Made by a program: the position numbers and the translations under genes
NCBI GenBank assembly: GCA_029288485.1
Contig: JARIHC010000004.1
Span: 124,001-188,000 of the forward strand
Length of the DNA stretch: 64,000 bases
Reading direction: 5' to 3'
Source of the DNA: Candidatus Saccharimonadota bacterium
Lineage (GTDB): Bacteria; Patescibacteriota; Saccharimonadia; Saccharimonadales; UBA4665
Part shown: in pieces, positions 44,819-53,479 of the stretch
Layout of the letters: each line of letters opens with the position of its first letter
How positions within the stretch are numbered: position 1 is the first letter of the stretch
The notes under the pieces: model-generated
Databases searched by the model: none
Seen by the model: only the letters and a program-made list of their open reading frames with translations
What the model was told of the DNA's origin: nothing

Positions 44819-44977
44819 TTAATCTGACTTGGTTGGCACTTTTTTGCCTTTTTGCCTGGCCTTGCTTAAACCGACTGCGATTGCTTGTTTACGGTTCTTA
44901 AATTTACCTTCATGCTTGTGTTCGTGCATGGTTTTTTCAACGTCTTTTTGGGCGCTGGGATCATACTTGCGAGCCAT
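44819..44977 (-). CDS. DUF6496-like small basic protein
   Basis: The 52-residue protein MARKYDPSAQKDVEKTMHEH... with RKQAIAVGLSKARQKGKKVP matches the pattern of DUF6496 proteins, small Lys-rich proteins common in soil bacteria and CPR. They are probably DNA- or RNA-associated and stress-related. A perfect GGAGG SD precedes the ATG. Too short for many gene finders. Confidence 0.75.
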   Translation of the reverse strand: MARKYDPSAQKDVEKTMHEHKHEGKFKNRKQAIAVGLSKARQKGKKVPTKSD

Positions 44978-45077
44978 ATGTCCTCCTTTCTGACCTTGAA
45001 ATTAGTTGTTTGTTAATAAGTAAAGCGGAAGCTATGAGGTGCTCCCGCCCTAAGTAAGTGTGATTGAGGTAGCCAGC

Positions 45078-45272
45078 CTAGTCGTTCTGGTGGCTATGCC
45101 GACCACCTTCGCGCTTTGCCTCAACCGGCTGGTTCTGAGCGCCTTTTTTGCCAGCTTCGCTAGCCTTGCGGCGATCGTTGGCGAAATTGCCTGGGTTATT
45201 CTCCTTACCTTGGGACTGTCCTCCCCGGCGTTCTGCCTCACTAGGGGACATTGATTGATCTTCGTCTGCCAT
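45078..45272 (-). CDS. KGG-motif stress-type protein
   Basis: The 64-residue, very hydrophilic protein has NPGNFANDRRKASEAGKKGAQNQP, the KGG/con-10 motif found in general stress proteins. An AGGAG SD lies 7 nt before the second ATG (MADEDQS), preferred over the ATG 6 nt upstream. It forms a same-strand set of small stress-like genes with the DUF6496 and SPW genes. Confidence 0.8.
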   Translation of the reverse strand: MADEDQSMSPSEAERRGGQSQGKENNPGNFANDRRKASEAGKKGAQNQPVEAKREGGRHSHQND

Positions 45273-45364
45273 ACGCATACTCCTTTCTTAAAAAATTACG
45301 TCGACAATACCTAGTGTAGGCAAGCTACGTAAAGCTCGCAGTAAGATTCTCCGCTTGTAGGTCG

Positions 45365-45373
45365 TGGTATAAT
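45365..45373 (+). promoter_or_regulatory. extended -10 promoter of the aldo/keto reductase
   Basis: TGGTATAAT is an extended -10, the same as that of the RRM gene. The predicted leader is about 100 nt, ending in an AAAGGAGG SD. Confidence 0.65.
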
Positions 45374-45480
45374 TCGCCACTTCCTTAAAATATGTTCCTG
45401 ACCTCTGTAGCTGTTAATTAAATAACTGCGCGAAGCCGGGATGCTAGCTTACGATACGAGTCGTTAAAAGGAGGTGGTTT

Positions 45481-46293
45481 ATGAATTTAAAATCTGTAAT
45501 TACATTACATACAGGCCGAGAAATGCCAATCTTAGGATTAGGTACTTGGCAGCTAAATAACGATACGGCCAGCACCATTCAACGAGCACTTAAGTTAGGT
45601 TATGCCATGATTGACACATCTGGCGACTATGGCACTCAGCCCGGTATAGGCGAAGGTGTTAGAAAAAGCGGTCTCGACAGATCAGATTTTTACCTGGTTA
45701 CTAAAGTAGAGGAAGACGATATAGCTTACGAGGCCACGAAAGACAACTTGACTGAACTGCATCTTAAATACGCCGACCTCATGTTGCTGCACCGGCCGCC
45801 GCGCTACGGTGTTGGCGACGGCTTATGGCGCAGTCTAATAAAAGCCCGGGAAGATGGCTTAGCCAAAGATATCGGTGTTAGCAACTATTCAATTGAGCAG
45901 ATACAAACTCTGATCGATAAAACTGGCGAGATACCGGTTGTTAATCAAATTGAGTGGTCGCCATTCGGTCATAGCAAAGAAATGCTCGGATATTGCCAAG
46001 AAAATGGCATCATTATTCAAGCCTACAGCCCCTTAACCCGCGGCGAGCGGCTAGAGGATCCTACTCTGCAGTCGATAGCACAGGTACACGGTAAAACCGC
46101 CGGGCAAGTTTTGATTCGCTGGAACCTGCAGCAGGATATAGTACCGATAGTCAAAGCTAATCAAACAGAGCACCTGAAAGAAAATATTGACGTCTTTAAC
46201 TTTGAACTCGACGATAACGAAATGCGCAAGCTGGACCATCTGAACGAAGAGTACTCGTCACTCGGGTCGCACCAGCTTTCGTATATGCGTTAA
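45481..46293 (+). CDS. aldo/keto reductase
   Basis: This 270-residue NAD(P)H-dependent carbonyl reductase has the TIM-barrel AKR fold. The catalytic tetrad is present: Asp and Tyr in MIDTSGDYGTQ, Lys in LVTKVEE and His in LLHRPP. The C-terminal cofactor loop VPIVKANQTEHLKENIDV also matches. The substrate is not predictable; detoxification of aldehydes is common. A strong AAAGGAGG SD precedes the ATG. Confidence 0.95.
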   Translation: MNLKSVITLHTGREMPILGLGTWQLNNDTASTIQRALKLGYAMIDTSGDYGTQPGIGEGVRKSGLDRSDFYLVTKVEEDDIAYEATKDNLTELHLKYADLMLLHRPPRYGVGDGLWRSLIKAREDGLAKDIGVSNYSIEQIQTLIDKTGEIPVVNQIEWSPFGHSKEMLGYCQENGIIIQAYSPLTRGERLEDPTLQSIAQVHGKTAGQVLIRWNLQQDIVPIVKANQTEHLKENIDVFNFELDDNEMRKLDHLNEEYSSLGSHQLSYMR

Positions 46294-46350
46294 AGCTCAC
46301 GCCGGAAGGTAGAATTTTGCTAAAAGAAAAACGAACTTTCTAGATCTGAT

Positions 46351-48045
46351 TTATACCGGACGCCGCGCAAAAGCTTTTTCCGCCGCTTGGCAATAAATGT
46401 CAGCTAAACGGTCACCAACTTTAAGGTGCCTGACAGCAGAGAAAAGTGTGTTGCGCGCTACCTCCCAGGCCTTTTCATGAGACATTTCGTCGCTCTTTAG
46501 ACACAAGGCGGCGTAAGCTGCCAAGCCGCCGTATTCCCGAAGTATCTTTTTGGCCGCAGCGCGTTTAATAAAGCGATTCTTGTGGTCTTCTTGATAATTA
46601 ACAATGAACTTGGCTTCCTCTTCTGGCGTACTGGCGTACAGTGAGCTATTTTTGCAGCGCGATAGATAACTTTGAGCCAGCTTTTCTAAATTACCTTCAG
46701 CCGCCGTTGCGACTAGTTCGGCGCGGCGCTTAGCTACCTCTCGCCGCAAATGCTCAAGCCTTTGCCACTCAACTTCTTCAGCTTCTTTATTAAGCCAATA
46801 GCCAGGGGTTTGGCCGCGCCGGTTAGCAGCAGAAATCGTATCCGATACGTGGTCAATATATGTTCGTAGCGGCGGGGTGTACGCACCTTCAAGCTTTAGT
46901 TCTTCTCGGTCGTTCGAGCGCAGTCCAGTCATATGTTGCAGCCTTTTTAGTGCTTTGTCTTCGATTTGGCGTATTCGTTCACGCGTAACATTTAGCACTC
47001 TGCCGACTTCCTCAAGTGTTCTGGGCTCGCTGCCGTCTAAACCAAACCTCAGCTCTATCACCGTTTGATAATTATCGGGTAGGAGCTCGACAGCATCACC
47101 CAAATTGTCGCGGAGTACGCTCAAGAATGTTTGCTCAATAACCTCTTCACCTGCGGCTTCGTCTTCGGCAACCTCATGTAACGGCCTCTCTTCTCCTTGC
47201 CGGTCCAATACAAAACCGTCAAGAGATATCATAGGTCTTTCAGCCCTTAGAATATCTTCGGTATCATCAACTGCTTTTTTTACAGCCTCATCATGCGCCC
47301 GTTGAGCTCTATTAATAACATATTCCGGATAAGGACCGCTGGATTCATCATATTCTTCTTCCGGGCCGCCTCGCCCCATTAACTCCGGCGGCTTAGGCGG
47401 CATCATGCCCGCCCGCTCAGCAATTTCATGGGTAGTCGGCTCACGCCCAAGCTCCGCGCCTAGTACGCTCGATACTTGTACTAAGTCCCGCGCTTTTTCA
47501 TGCAAGTTCGCCGGCAGGCGGATAATGCGACTCTTATCCGCTAAGCACCGGTGCATGCCGTTAGAGATATACCACCTAAAGTATGAAGCGATAGTGCCTT
47601 CCTGGGCTCGTCCTTTTTCGGGGTCTACCTTTTCAATCGAGCGCATAAGCCCGAGCATGCCTTCTTGAATCATATCTTCCATGGGCATGCGCAGACGTTT
47701 CGACTGCGGATACATCTGCTTCGCGTTCCAGACTACAAAACGCTGGAAGTGCAACATTAACTTAGCTTTGGCATCTAGATCGCCTGTCCGGTAACGATCC
47801 ACCAGTTCAAGTGACTGTTCATGCGAGATTGGCGGATAGGGCGCGCAGTTAGCAAGAATCTGCTCCATAGGGGACTCCACCCAGCGCCGGTCTCGCTCAT
47901 CTTGGTCGACGCTGTCTATACGTATGCGCCAATGATGCTGCACATTTTGCGGATGATGCGAACTAGACCCGAGCGGCATATTGTCGTATACGGGGTAAGA
48001 AACTTCTGGGGCTGTAATTTCTGGGGTTAACTCAGGCATAAGCAC
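46351..48045 (-). CDS. sigma-70 family RNA polymerase sigma factor with long C-terminal extension
   Basis: This 564-residue sigma factor has region 2 (AKLMLHFQRFVVWNAKQMY...DMIQEGMLGLMRSIEKVDPEKG, then YFRWYISNGMHRCLADKSRIIRLP), region 3 (LHEKARDLVQVSSVLGAELGREPTTHEIAERAG) and region 4 (LLPDNYQTVIELRFGLDG...TLEEVGRVLNVTRERIRQIEDKALKRLQ). About 190 residues follow region 4, mostly helical and basic, where primary sigmas normally end. Region 1.2 is weak. It may be an alternative group 2/3 sigma. An ATG at 48039 is an equally good start. Confidence 0.88.
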   Translation of the reverse strand: MLMPELTPEITAPEVSYPVYDNMPLGSSSHHPQNVQHHWRIRIDSVDQDERDRRWVESPMEQILANCAPYPPISHEQSLELVDRYRTGDLDAKAKLMLHFQRFVVWNAKQMYPQSKRLRMPMEDMIQEGMLGLMRSIEKVDPEKGRAQEGTIASYFRWYISNGMHRCLADKSRIIRLPANLHEKARDLVQVSSVLGAELGREPTTHEIAERAGMMPPKPPELMGRGGPEEEYDESSGPYPEYVINRAQRAHDEAVKKAVDDTEDILRAERPMISLDGFVLDRQGEERPLHEVAEDEAAGEEVIEQTFLSVLRDNLGDAVELLPDNYQTVIELRFGLDGSEPRTLEEVGRVLNVTRERIRQIEDKALKRLQHMTGLRSNDREELKLEGAYTPPLRTYIDHVSDTISAANRRGQTPGYWLNKEAEEVEWQRLEHLRREVAKRRAELVATAAEGNLEKLAQSYLSRCKNSSLYASTPEEEAKFIVNYQEDHKNRFIKRAAAKKILREYGGLAAYAALCLKSDEMSHEKAWEVARNTLFSAVRHLKVGDRLADIYCQAAEKAFARRPV

Positions 48046-48063
48046 TCTGCAAACTTAGCTTAT

Positions 48064-48090
48064 ATTATACTATCTGTATTAATTTGTCAA
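48064..48090 (-). promoter_or_regulatory. promoter of the sigma factor gene
   Basis: On the minus strand TTGACA (48085-48090) and TATAAT (48064-48069) are 15 nt apart; TAATAT at 17 nt is an alternative -10. The leader is about 20 nt. Confidence 0.5.
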
Positions 48091-48113
48091 AGACCGCTAC
48101 TACGCTCCTAAGC

Positions 48114-48142
48114 TTGCCGAATTAATACAGCGAGACTATTAT
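48114..48142 (+). promoter_or_regulatory. leaderless promoter of kup
   Basis: TTGCCG (48114-48119), 17-nt spacer and TATTAT (48137-48142), ending 7 nt before the GTG start. Confidence 0.65.
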
Positions 48143-48149
48143 TATATTT

Positions 48150-50312
48150 GTGCGACTAAAACTTCCTGGGAAACGTAAGACGCCAGAAGAGCGTCTGCCT
48201 CTTAACCTGGCTTTAGTAATTGGAGCTATAGGCGTTGTTTACGGCGACATTGGCACCTCGCCGCTATACGCCGTTAACGAGGCTTTTTTTGGAATCGGCC
48301 GCATACCGGCTACGCACGACAACGTTTTGGCAGTCATCAGCCTGATATTTTGGTTGCTAACTTTAGTGGTTACCTGTAAATACATCTTCTTTGTGTTACG
48401 CGCCAGCTACCAAGGGGAAGGCGGCGTGTTTGCCCTGCACGAGCTGGTAGCAACAGTGCAACGCTGGAGCACACCGATATTACTATTGTTATTAGTATTT
48501 GCCGCCAGCTTGCTGCTGGGCGACGGCATTATCACCCCATCCATATCTGTTATGTCGGCGGTCGAGGGCCTCAACGTAGCTACTAACTTCTTTACTCCTT
48601 ACATCGTGCCAATTGCCGCTTTAATTCTGACTGCCTTGTTCTTAGTGCAACGAAAAGGTACTTCTAGAATTGGCAAAGTATTCGGCCCGGTGACCGCGCT
48701 TTGGTTTGTTGTTATAGGCGTGCTTGGTTTGGTGGAAATCATACAAGTTCCGGCAATATTATCAGCCCTTAACCCAGCCCACGCCCTGGAATTCGCCAGC
48801 CGGATAGGCATTCATCGCTTCTTAGTCGCCATGGGAGCTATCATGTTAGCCGTTACCGGCGCCGAGGCGCTATACGCCGACCTAGGACATTTTGGTAAAC
48901 GCCCCATTCGCCAAGGGTGGTTTTATCTGGCTTATTGGGCTTTAGCGCTTAATTATCTAGGCCAGGGCGCGTATCTGTTAAGCGGCCAGAGGATTGCCAG
49001 TGGCAACGTTTTCTTTAGTTTGCTGCCGCACACCACCGTAGGCACTCAATTAGCCGGCACGCTGCCGGTTTGGGCCGTGGAGCTCCTAAACCACGCGCCG
49101 ATATATCTGATGGTGTTTTTAGCCACTACCGCCACTGTCATTGCCAGCCAAGCCCTGATAACTGGGGCCTTTTCGCTAGCTTCACAAGCTATTGCACTAG
49201 ATATGGCGCCGCGGCTTAATATTATTCATACCAGCCGCCGACACAAAGGACAGGTCTATATTCCAGCTATCAACTGGATACTCTACGCCGGCTGCATAAC
49301 CCTAATTTTGGTCTTTCACTCTAGTACTAAACTGGCAGACGCCTACGGTTTAGCCGTATCCGGCGTGATGGTCTCGACCACCGCCGCAATGTTTCATATT
49401 GCCCGCCACCGTTGGAAATGGAAAACCTGGAGCACAATACTATTGTTTGGCGGCTTTATGATTATTGACCTTGTTCTACTGACTGCCACATCTTTGAAGT
49501 TCTTAACCGGCGGTTATATTCCAGTTTCTATTGGGCTGCTATTGTTCGCTATTATTCTTACTTGGGACTGGGGTCGAGATCTGGTGCGCGGCGCATACTC
49601 GGCATACTTATCCTACGCTTCGCCGCGCGATATTGCTTGGCTGGTAAAAGTTAAAAAACATTTGGAAAAGCACGTGGAGTACATCGAGCGCCCACGGCCA
49701 CGACGGCTTGTAGAACTGGATAGGGCGGTAGTATTTTTGGTGTCTAAACCTGTATCCAAGCCCACAGACAATATTCCGATTATTCTGCGTATTTTTATGA
49801 AACGGCACGGCGCTCTACCGAAGTACATAGTACTGCTGACTATAGTGCAGGATAAAGTACCGTTCGTCAGTATTAAAAAGCGCGTAAAAGTGACCGATTT
49901 CGGGCACAACATGTTAGCGGTCAGCGCCCATTTCGGATTTATGCAAAGCCCTAACGGATTAGATATTTTGCACATATTGAAAGAAGAGGGCTATATGGGA
50001 CGGCGACTCCACCGCTGCACAGTCGAAGCCGCCGAAGAGGAAGTGTTTATAACTAAAAGCACCCAGTTTATTGATAAACTCCGCGTTAAAGTGTACCTGC
50101 TCTTTAAAAAGGTATCTCCAGAGGCGTACCATTACTTCCGACTCGACAGCAAGCCAGGTCTTTCTAAGACCATTGTTCCGATCGTTTTAGGCAAAGAAGG
50201 GTGGCGCATAGACATCCCTGAGTTTGCGCTAGAGGACAGCGAAGAGCATATTGACCCCGACACACGCAAGCCAACCGACATTCGCTTCGCTCGGTCTATG
50301 GTCGATTTGTGA
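48150..50312 (+). CDS. kup: Kup/HAK/KT potassium uptake protein
   Basis: This 720-residue potassium-proton symporter in the membrane begins with the family signature GVVYGDIGTSPLYAVNEAFF, followed by CKYIFFVLRASYQGEGGVFALHELV and later GAEALYADLGHFG. About 12 membrane helices fill residues 20-460 and a cytoplasmic domain the rest. The start is GTG and appears leaderless. The stop lies in the loop of a long hairpin. Confidence 0.97.
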   Translation: MRLKLPGKRKTPEERLPLNLALVIGAIGVVYGDIGTSPLYAVNEAFFGIGRIPATHDNVLAVISLIFWLLTLVVTCKYIFFVLRASYQGEGGVFALHELVATVQRWSTPILLLLLVFAASLLLGDGIITPSISVMSAVEGLNVATNFFTPYIVPIAALILTALFLVQRKGTSRIGKVFGPVTALWFVVIGVLGLVEIIQVPAILSALNPAHALEFASRIGIHRFLVAMGAIMLAVTGAEALYADLGHFGKRPIRQGWFYLAYWALALNYLGQGAYLLSGQRIASGNVFFSLLPHTTVGTQLAGTLPVWAVELLNHAPIYLMVFLATTATVIASQALITGAFSLASQAIALDMAPRLNIIHTSRRHKGQVYIPAINWILYAGCITLILVFHSSTKLADAYGLAVSGVMVSTTAAMFHIARHRWKWKTWSTILLFGGFMIIDLVLLTATSLKFLTGGYIPVSIGLLLFAIILTWDWGRDLVRGAYSAYLSYASPRDIAWLVKVKKHLEKHVEYIERPRPRRLVELDRAVVFLVSKPVSKPTDNIPIILRIFMKRHGALPKYIVLLTIVQDKVPFVSIKKRVKVTDFGHNMLAVSAHFGFMQSPNGLDILHILKEEGYMGRRLHRCTVEAAEEEVFITKSTQFIDKLRVKVYLLFKKVSPEAYHYFRLDSKPGLSKTIVPIVLGKEGWRIDIPEFALEDSEEHIDPDTRKPTDIRFARSMVDL

Positions 50313-50331
50313 ACCATAAATCGACCATAGA
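50295..50331 (+). terminator. 14-bp perfect hairpin around the kup stop codon
   Basis: A 14-bp stem (50295-50308 with 50318-50331) closes a 9-nt loop that contains the kup TGA. No U tract follows, so it may be a stability or processing element and not a classical terminator. Confidence 0.5.
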
Positions 50332-50384
50332 GCCAGCAACAGCCCTTGTATAATTACTGTGTCTATGAGATTATATATGGCAAT

Positions 50385-50624
50385 ATGGCGCAGTCCTCAG
50401 AGTTTATGCTAGATGATATTAGTCCGCCAAGACTGACCGCACCTCAAGCTTTCAATTTAGCGCGCGGTGTAGTCGCAGACTGGGCAAGAGAAGACGCCCA
50501 CTACAACCGAGGCACAACGTGGACAACCGAGACTTACGAGGCAGAAGTCCGTCGTTACGCTCTTATCCATATGTCTCCGGAAGACCGCTCTAAATTCGAG
50601 GAGCAACACGGTGAGTGCCTTTGA
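50385..50624 (+). CDS. small hypothetical protein
   Basis: This 79-residue soluble protein (MAQSSEFMLDDISPPRLTAPQ...) is of unknown family. It overlaps the next gene by 14 nt, so the two are co-translated. A frame start further up (50346) exists, but TATATG/TTATAT right before ATG 50385 favours this start. Confidence 0.6.
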   Translation: MAQSSEFMLDDISPPRLTAPQAFNLARGVVADWAREDAHYNRGTTWTTETYEAEVRRYALIHMSPEDRSKFEEQHGECL

Positions 50625-51216
50625 AGAACAGCCTTGTGTTGGTTTATTTGGAACATGCGGCGACTCTACCTTTAGGCAGGAGCTTTTTATTCCCGCATAC
50701 GACAAACACGGAGTCGATTATTTTAATCCTCAAGTCGACGATTGGAATCCCGAATTAGCAGACATAGAATCTGATCATTTAGCTTTTGATGTTGTGCAAT
50801 GCTGGCCGGTGCTCGGTTCAACTTATGGAACCGGCAGCTTGGCCGAACAGGGGTATTCCATAGCTAGCAGTATGCGAGCGCCGTCACCTTTGCCTAAGTT
50901 CATTATTCCAATGATAGCAATGGAGCTGGACGACTCCTTAACAGATGAAGTCGCTCGAAAAGAATCGCTGCGCGCTCGGAAACTGGCGTCAACTCATATG
51001 GAGAATAGCGAATCGCCTTTTATCTACAGAGTTGAGTCTTTGGGCGAAATGCTTGAGGTCAGCATGGCGTTATACGGAGCAGCAAAAGCCTTGGTAGAGG
51101 CTTCGCGGTCGCACAACCCTTCTTTGCATCGTTTTATGGAAGGCCGTCAACAACAGAGAGCTTTCGCCGATGCGGTAGCTAGCGGGAGACTAGGCTCTAA
51201 CGCTGCAGCCCGATAA
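50611..51216 (+). CDS. nucleoside 2-deoxyribosyltransferase-like protein
   Basis: This 201-residue protein starts at GTG. The start VGLFGTCGDSTFRQELFIPAYDKHGVDYFNPQVDDWNPELAD has the pattern of the nucleoside 2-deoxyribosyltransferase-like family (GG..GST.WR, then YFNPQV..W). Family members cleave or exchange the base of deoxynucleosides. The C-terminal third is helical and Arg-rich. It lies directly upstream of the operon with a PurA-like enzyme, a possible functional link. Confidence 0.75.
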   Translation: MSAFEEQPCVGLFGTCGDSTFRQELFIPAYDKHGVDYFNPQVDDWNPELADIESDHLAFDVVQCWPVLGSTYGTGSLAEQGYSIASSMRAPSPLPKFIIPMIAMELDDSLTDEVARKESLRARKLASTHMENSESPFIYRVESLGEMLEVSMALYGAAKALVEASRSHNPSLHRFMEGRQQQRAFADAVASGRLGSNAAAR

Positions 51217-51260
51217 GTTAGCGCATTGCTGTAAAGTTGCGCTTAACACCTTAAAGCTTT

Positions 51261-51289
51261 TTGACAATTAAGCGAAAGATTAGTATAAT
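51261..51289 (+). promoter_or_regulatory. perfect consensus sigma-70 promoter
   Basis: TTGACA (51261-51266), 17-nt spacer and TATAAT (51284-51289). It is the only promoter in the window with both hexamers perfect and ideal spacing. It drives the four-gene operon through a leader of about 165 nt. Confidence 0.85.
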
Positions 51290-51296
51290 TATATTG

Positions 51297-51460
51297 AATT
51301 GTTCTGTGGGCTCAATCTTGAGGACGCTTATTTGCTTTAAGTGTTGCGGGACAGTTGCCCCTTAACAATTTACTTACCAAAACAAAAAATACTAAGGAGT
51401 TTAGAGATGTTAATCTCTTAGCCAAACCATACATATCGACCACGGAAAGGGTGCTTTGGT
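51297..51460 (+). promoter_or_regulatory. structured leader of the four-gene operon
   Basis: The leader contains a strong AAGGAG SD (51394-51399) 7 nt before a four-codon frame (MLIS, 51407-51421). This start lies within the hairpin AGAGAT-GTTA-ATCTCT (51403-51418). A separate AAAGGG precedes the GTG of the first gene. The arrangement could attenuate or time translation. Confidence 0.55.
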
Positions 51461-52270
51461 GTGATCCTAACACACGGCACAACGCAATACGAAGTTGAGC
51501 GATTGGTCGCGAAGGCTGCTACGTACCGCGTGTATATCTGCAAAGATCATGCCACGGGCGAGCAGCACTTGCTTCAGATCGCTTCAGAGACCAAATACAA
51601 CGGCAGTCTTGACCGGGCAGCATTCGTGCTGAAAGAGTTCAAGCAGACCTCCGATCTCCTAGAGGCGGAGTACGCAAAAGACAACCCGGACAATCAGCTC
51701 AACTACGACCGTTTGTTCCCGGAAGTCGTCGACAGTTTCGTTTCTAACGAGCAGAGTAACCGCAGGATCAACATCCTGTCGCTTAAGGACGTCGGTGCCA
51801 TCACCAACATGGTGCCGTTGTCCAACCTGACCGAAAGAGACAAGTTGCGCGTCGATCTCCCAACCAGCGCCTGGATCATGGGTCGGCTGCTGAAGCTGTT
51901 GGGTTTTGCCCACAGCCAAGGCATAGCCGTTCGCACTCTGCTGGGGAAAAACGTGCTGATCGAACCCGACAACCACTTCACGGTGGTTTTCGACTGGACT
52001 TCAGCGCATACCTACCAGCAAGATGTTCCCAGGGAAGCATGCCAAGACGACATCGTGCACGCCGCAAAAGCGGTATTCACGGCCATTGGCGGCAATCCAG
52101 ACACCCTCGACTTTCCGTACGATCTGGACGATCGCCGGTACGTCGAACTCCTCGAGCGCTTCGCGCGCGGCAAGGAGAGTAACGCGGAGGAGGCCCACGT
52201 CATTTTCTACCTTCTGGTAGACGAGGTCTTCGGCCGCGGTTTCCGTCCATCCAAAATGCTGCCCCTATAA
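51461..52270 (+). CDS. protein kinase-like fold protein (probably inactive or atypical)
   Basis: This 269-residue protein, GTG start, is the first gene of the operon. It shows traces of a eukaryotic-type kinase: RVYICKDHATGEQHLLQIAS where the N-lobe Lys strand would be, then LLGFAHSQGIAVRTLLGKNVLIE at the position of the catalytic loop (HRDxxxxN becomes AVRTLLGKN) and VVFDWTSA for DFG (DWT). The catalytic Asp is replaced while the Asn and the DFG-type Asp remain. It may be a pseudokinase or bind a nucleotide. Confidence 0.6.
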   Translation: MILTHGTTQYEVERLVAKAATYRVYICKDHATGEQHLLQIASETKYNGSLDRAAFVLKEFKQTSDLLEAEYAKDNPDNQLNYDRLFPEVVDSFVSNEQSNRRINILSLKDVGAITNMVPLSNLTERDKLRVDLPTSAWIMGRLLKLLGFAHSQGIAVRTLLGKNVLIEPDNHFTVVFDWTSAHTYQQDVPREACQDDIVHAAKAVFTAIGGNPDTLDFPYDLDDRRYVELLERFARGKESNAEEAHVIFYLLVDEVFGRGFRPSKMLPL

Positions 52271-52298
52271 GGCAGCCTGACCAAAGGAGAACATCGCA

Positions 52299-53435
52299 AT
52301 GGGAAGGGAGACCTTTTCACGCAGTTCTTACGAGTCGACGACTACTCGTCTCGGCGTCCCCAAAAGTGGTTCCGTAACCCGGCGCGCAGAGCAGGAGGCT
52401 CATGCCACCGGCAAACTGGATCCGCTGGTCGACCCGTCGGGGTACGACCTCATCCGGCGTTCCTTGCCGCGTCTCGAGCAACGCGAGAGCGACAAGCTGT
52501 TCGAACTCACTGTCGGCACTCCGCTGCCGATCGAGACCAGGCTGGACACCACTGGCAGCATGGGAGGCAATGTCAACAAGGCCATGGCCGCGTTGCCGGA
52601 CCTGCACGAGCGTTGCAGCCACGTGCTGCCGGGGTACGACCTACAGATCGCCACCGGCATCTTCGGCGACTGCGTCGACACGTTCGTGCTCTGCCGGCCG
52701 CAGTTCGAGATGGAGGCCGAAAAACTGGTTCATCAGCTTACGCTGATGGTGCCAGAGGGCAACGGCGGCGGTAACGGCGGTGAGGACCCCCAATACGGGC
52801 TCTTCGGCGGTGCTTACCTCACCGACAGCTACATCGAAAAGATCGGGCTCAAGGGCTACGATTTCACCATCTCAGACGAGCCCGCAAGGGTTCAGCTCGT
52901 CGATCAGCAGCTCAAACGGATCTACGGCGACGAGGTGTACGAGAAGGTCAAGGCCAATGGCTTTGACATCACCCCCGACAACCTGCCCACGATCTATGAG
53001 GTCGTGCAGGACCTGCTCAAACGGACCCATGCCTTCTTTCTAGAGGTGCCGGGTTGGTACAGCGGGGAAATCACTGAGTTCTGGAACGGCGTGTACGGAT
53101 CGGAGCGAGTGATCACCCTCCCGAGGATCGAGGTGCTGACCCAAGTGCAGGCCGTCATCATTGGCCTCACCGAGGGCACCTTCGGCCTCGACCAGGTGAA
53201 GGATTTCCTGGCCGAGGAGAAGGTCGGAGAGGAAGACGCGAAAGCGATCATCCGTTCCGTTAGCAACATCCCGATTGGTGCCCAAGCGGCGCTGCCGGGC
53301 TACGACAAACGACCCCAGAAGGGCGACCTGTTCAAAGAGAAGACCGACCTCTGGCCCATCAGCCCGAGCGAAGTTCCATCGGAAGAGCAGGCCAATCCCG
53401 AAGAGGAGTCGGAGAAAGGTCCCGACTGGCTGTAA
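52299..53435 (+). CDS. von Willebrand factor A (VWA)-like protein with MIDAS motif
   Basis: This 378-residue protein is the second gene. RLDTTGSMGGNVNKAM has the MIDAS form DxTxS after a hydrophobic strand, then a strand IATGIFGD, and a glycine-rich acidic loop GNGGGNGGEDPQYGLF near the third metal contact. The C-terminal 130 residues are alpha-helical and end in an acidic Pro/Glu tail. VWA proteins often act as metal-dependent docking parts in ATPase or kinase systems. Codons are GC-rich compared with most of the window. SD AAAGGAG. Confidence 0.75.
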   Translation: MGRETFSRSSYESTTTRLGVPKSGSVTRRAEQEAHATGKLDPLVDPSGYDLIRRSLPRLEQRESDKLFELTVGTPLPIETRLDTTGSMGGNVNKAMAALPDLHERCSHVLPGYDLQIATGIFGDCVDTFVLCRPQFEMEAEKLVHQLTLMVPEGNGGGNGGEDPQYGLFGGAYLTDSYIEKIGLKGYDFTISDEPARVQLVDQQLKRIYGDEVYEKVKANGFDITPDNLPTIYEVVQDLLKRTHAFFLEVPGWYSGEITEFWNGVYGSERVITLPRIEVLTQVQAVIIGLTEGTFGLDQVKDFLAEEKVGEEDAKAIIRSVSNIPIGAQAALPGYDKRPQKGDLFKEKTDLWPISPSEVPSEEQANPEEESEKGPDWL

Positions 53436-53479
53436 AAAGCCATTAATCCGTTAACCAGCAACCGAGAGAGGTGGCGATA

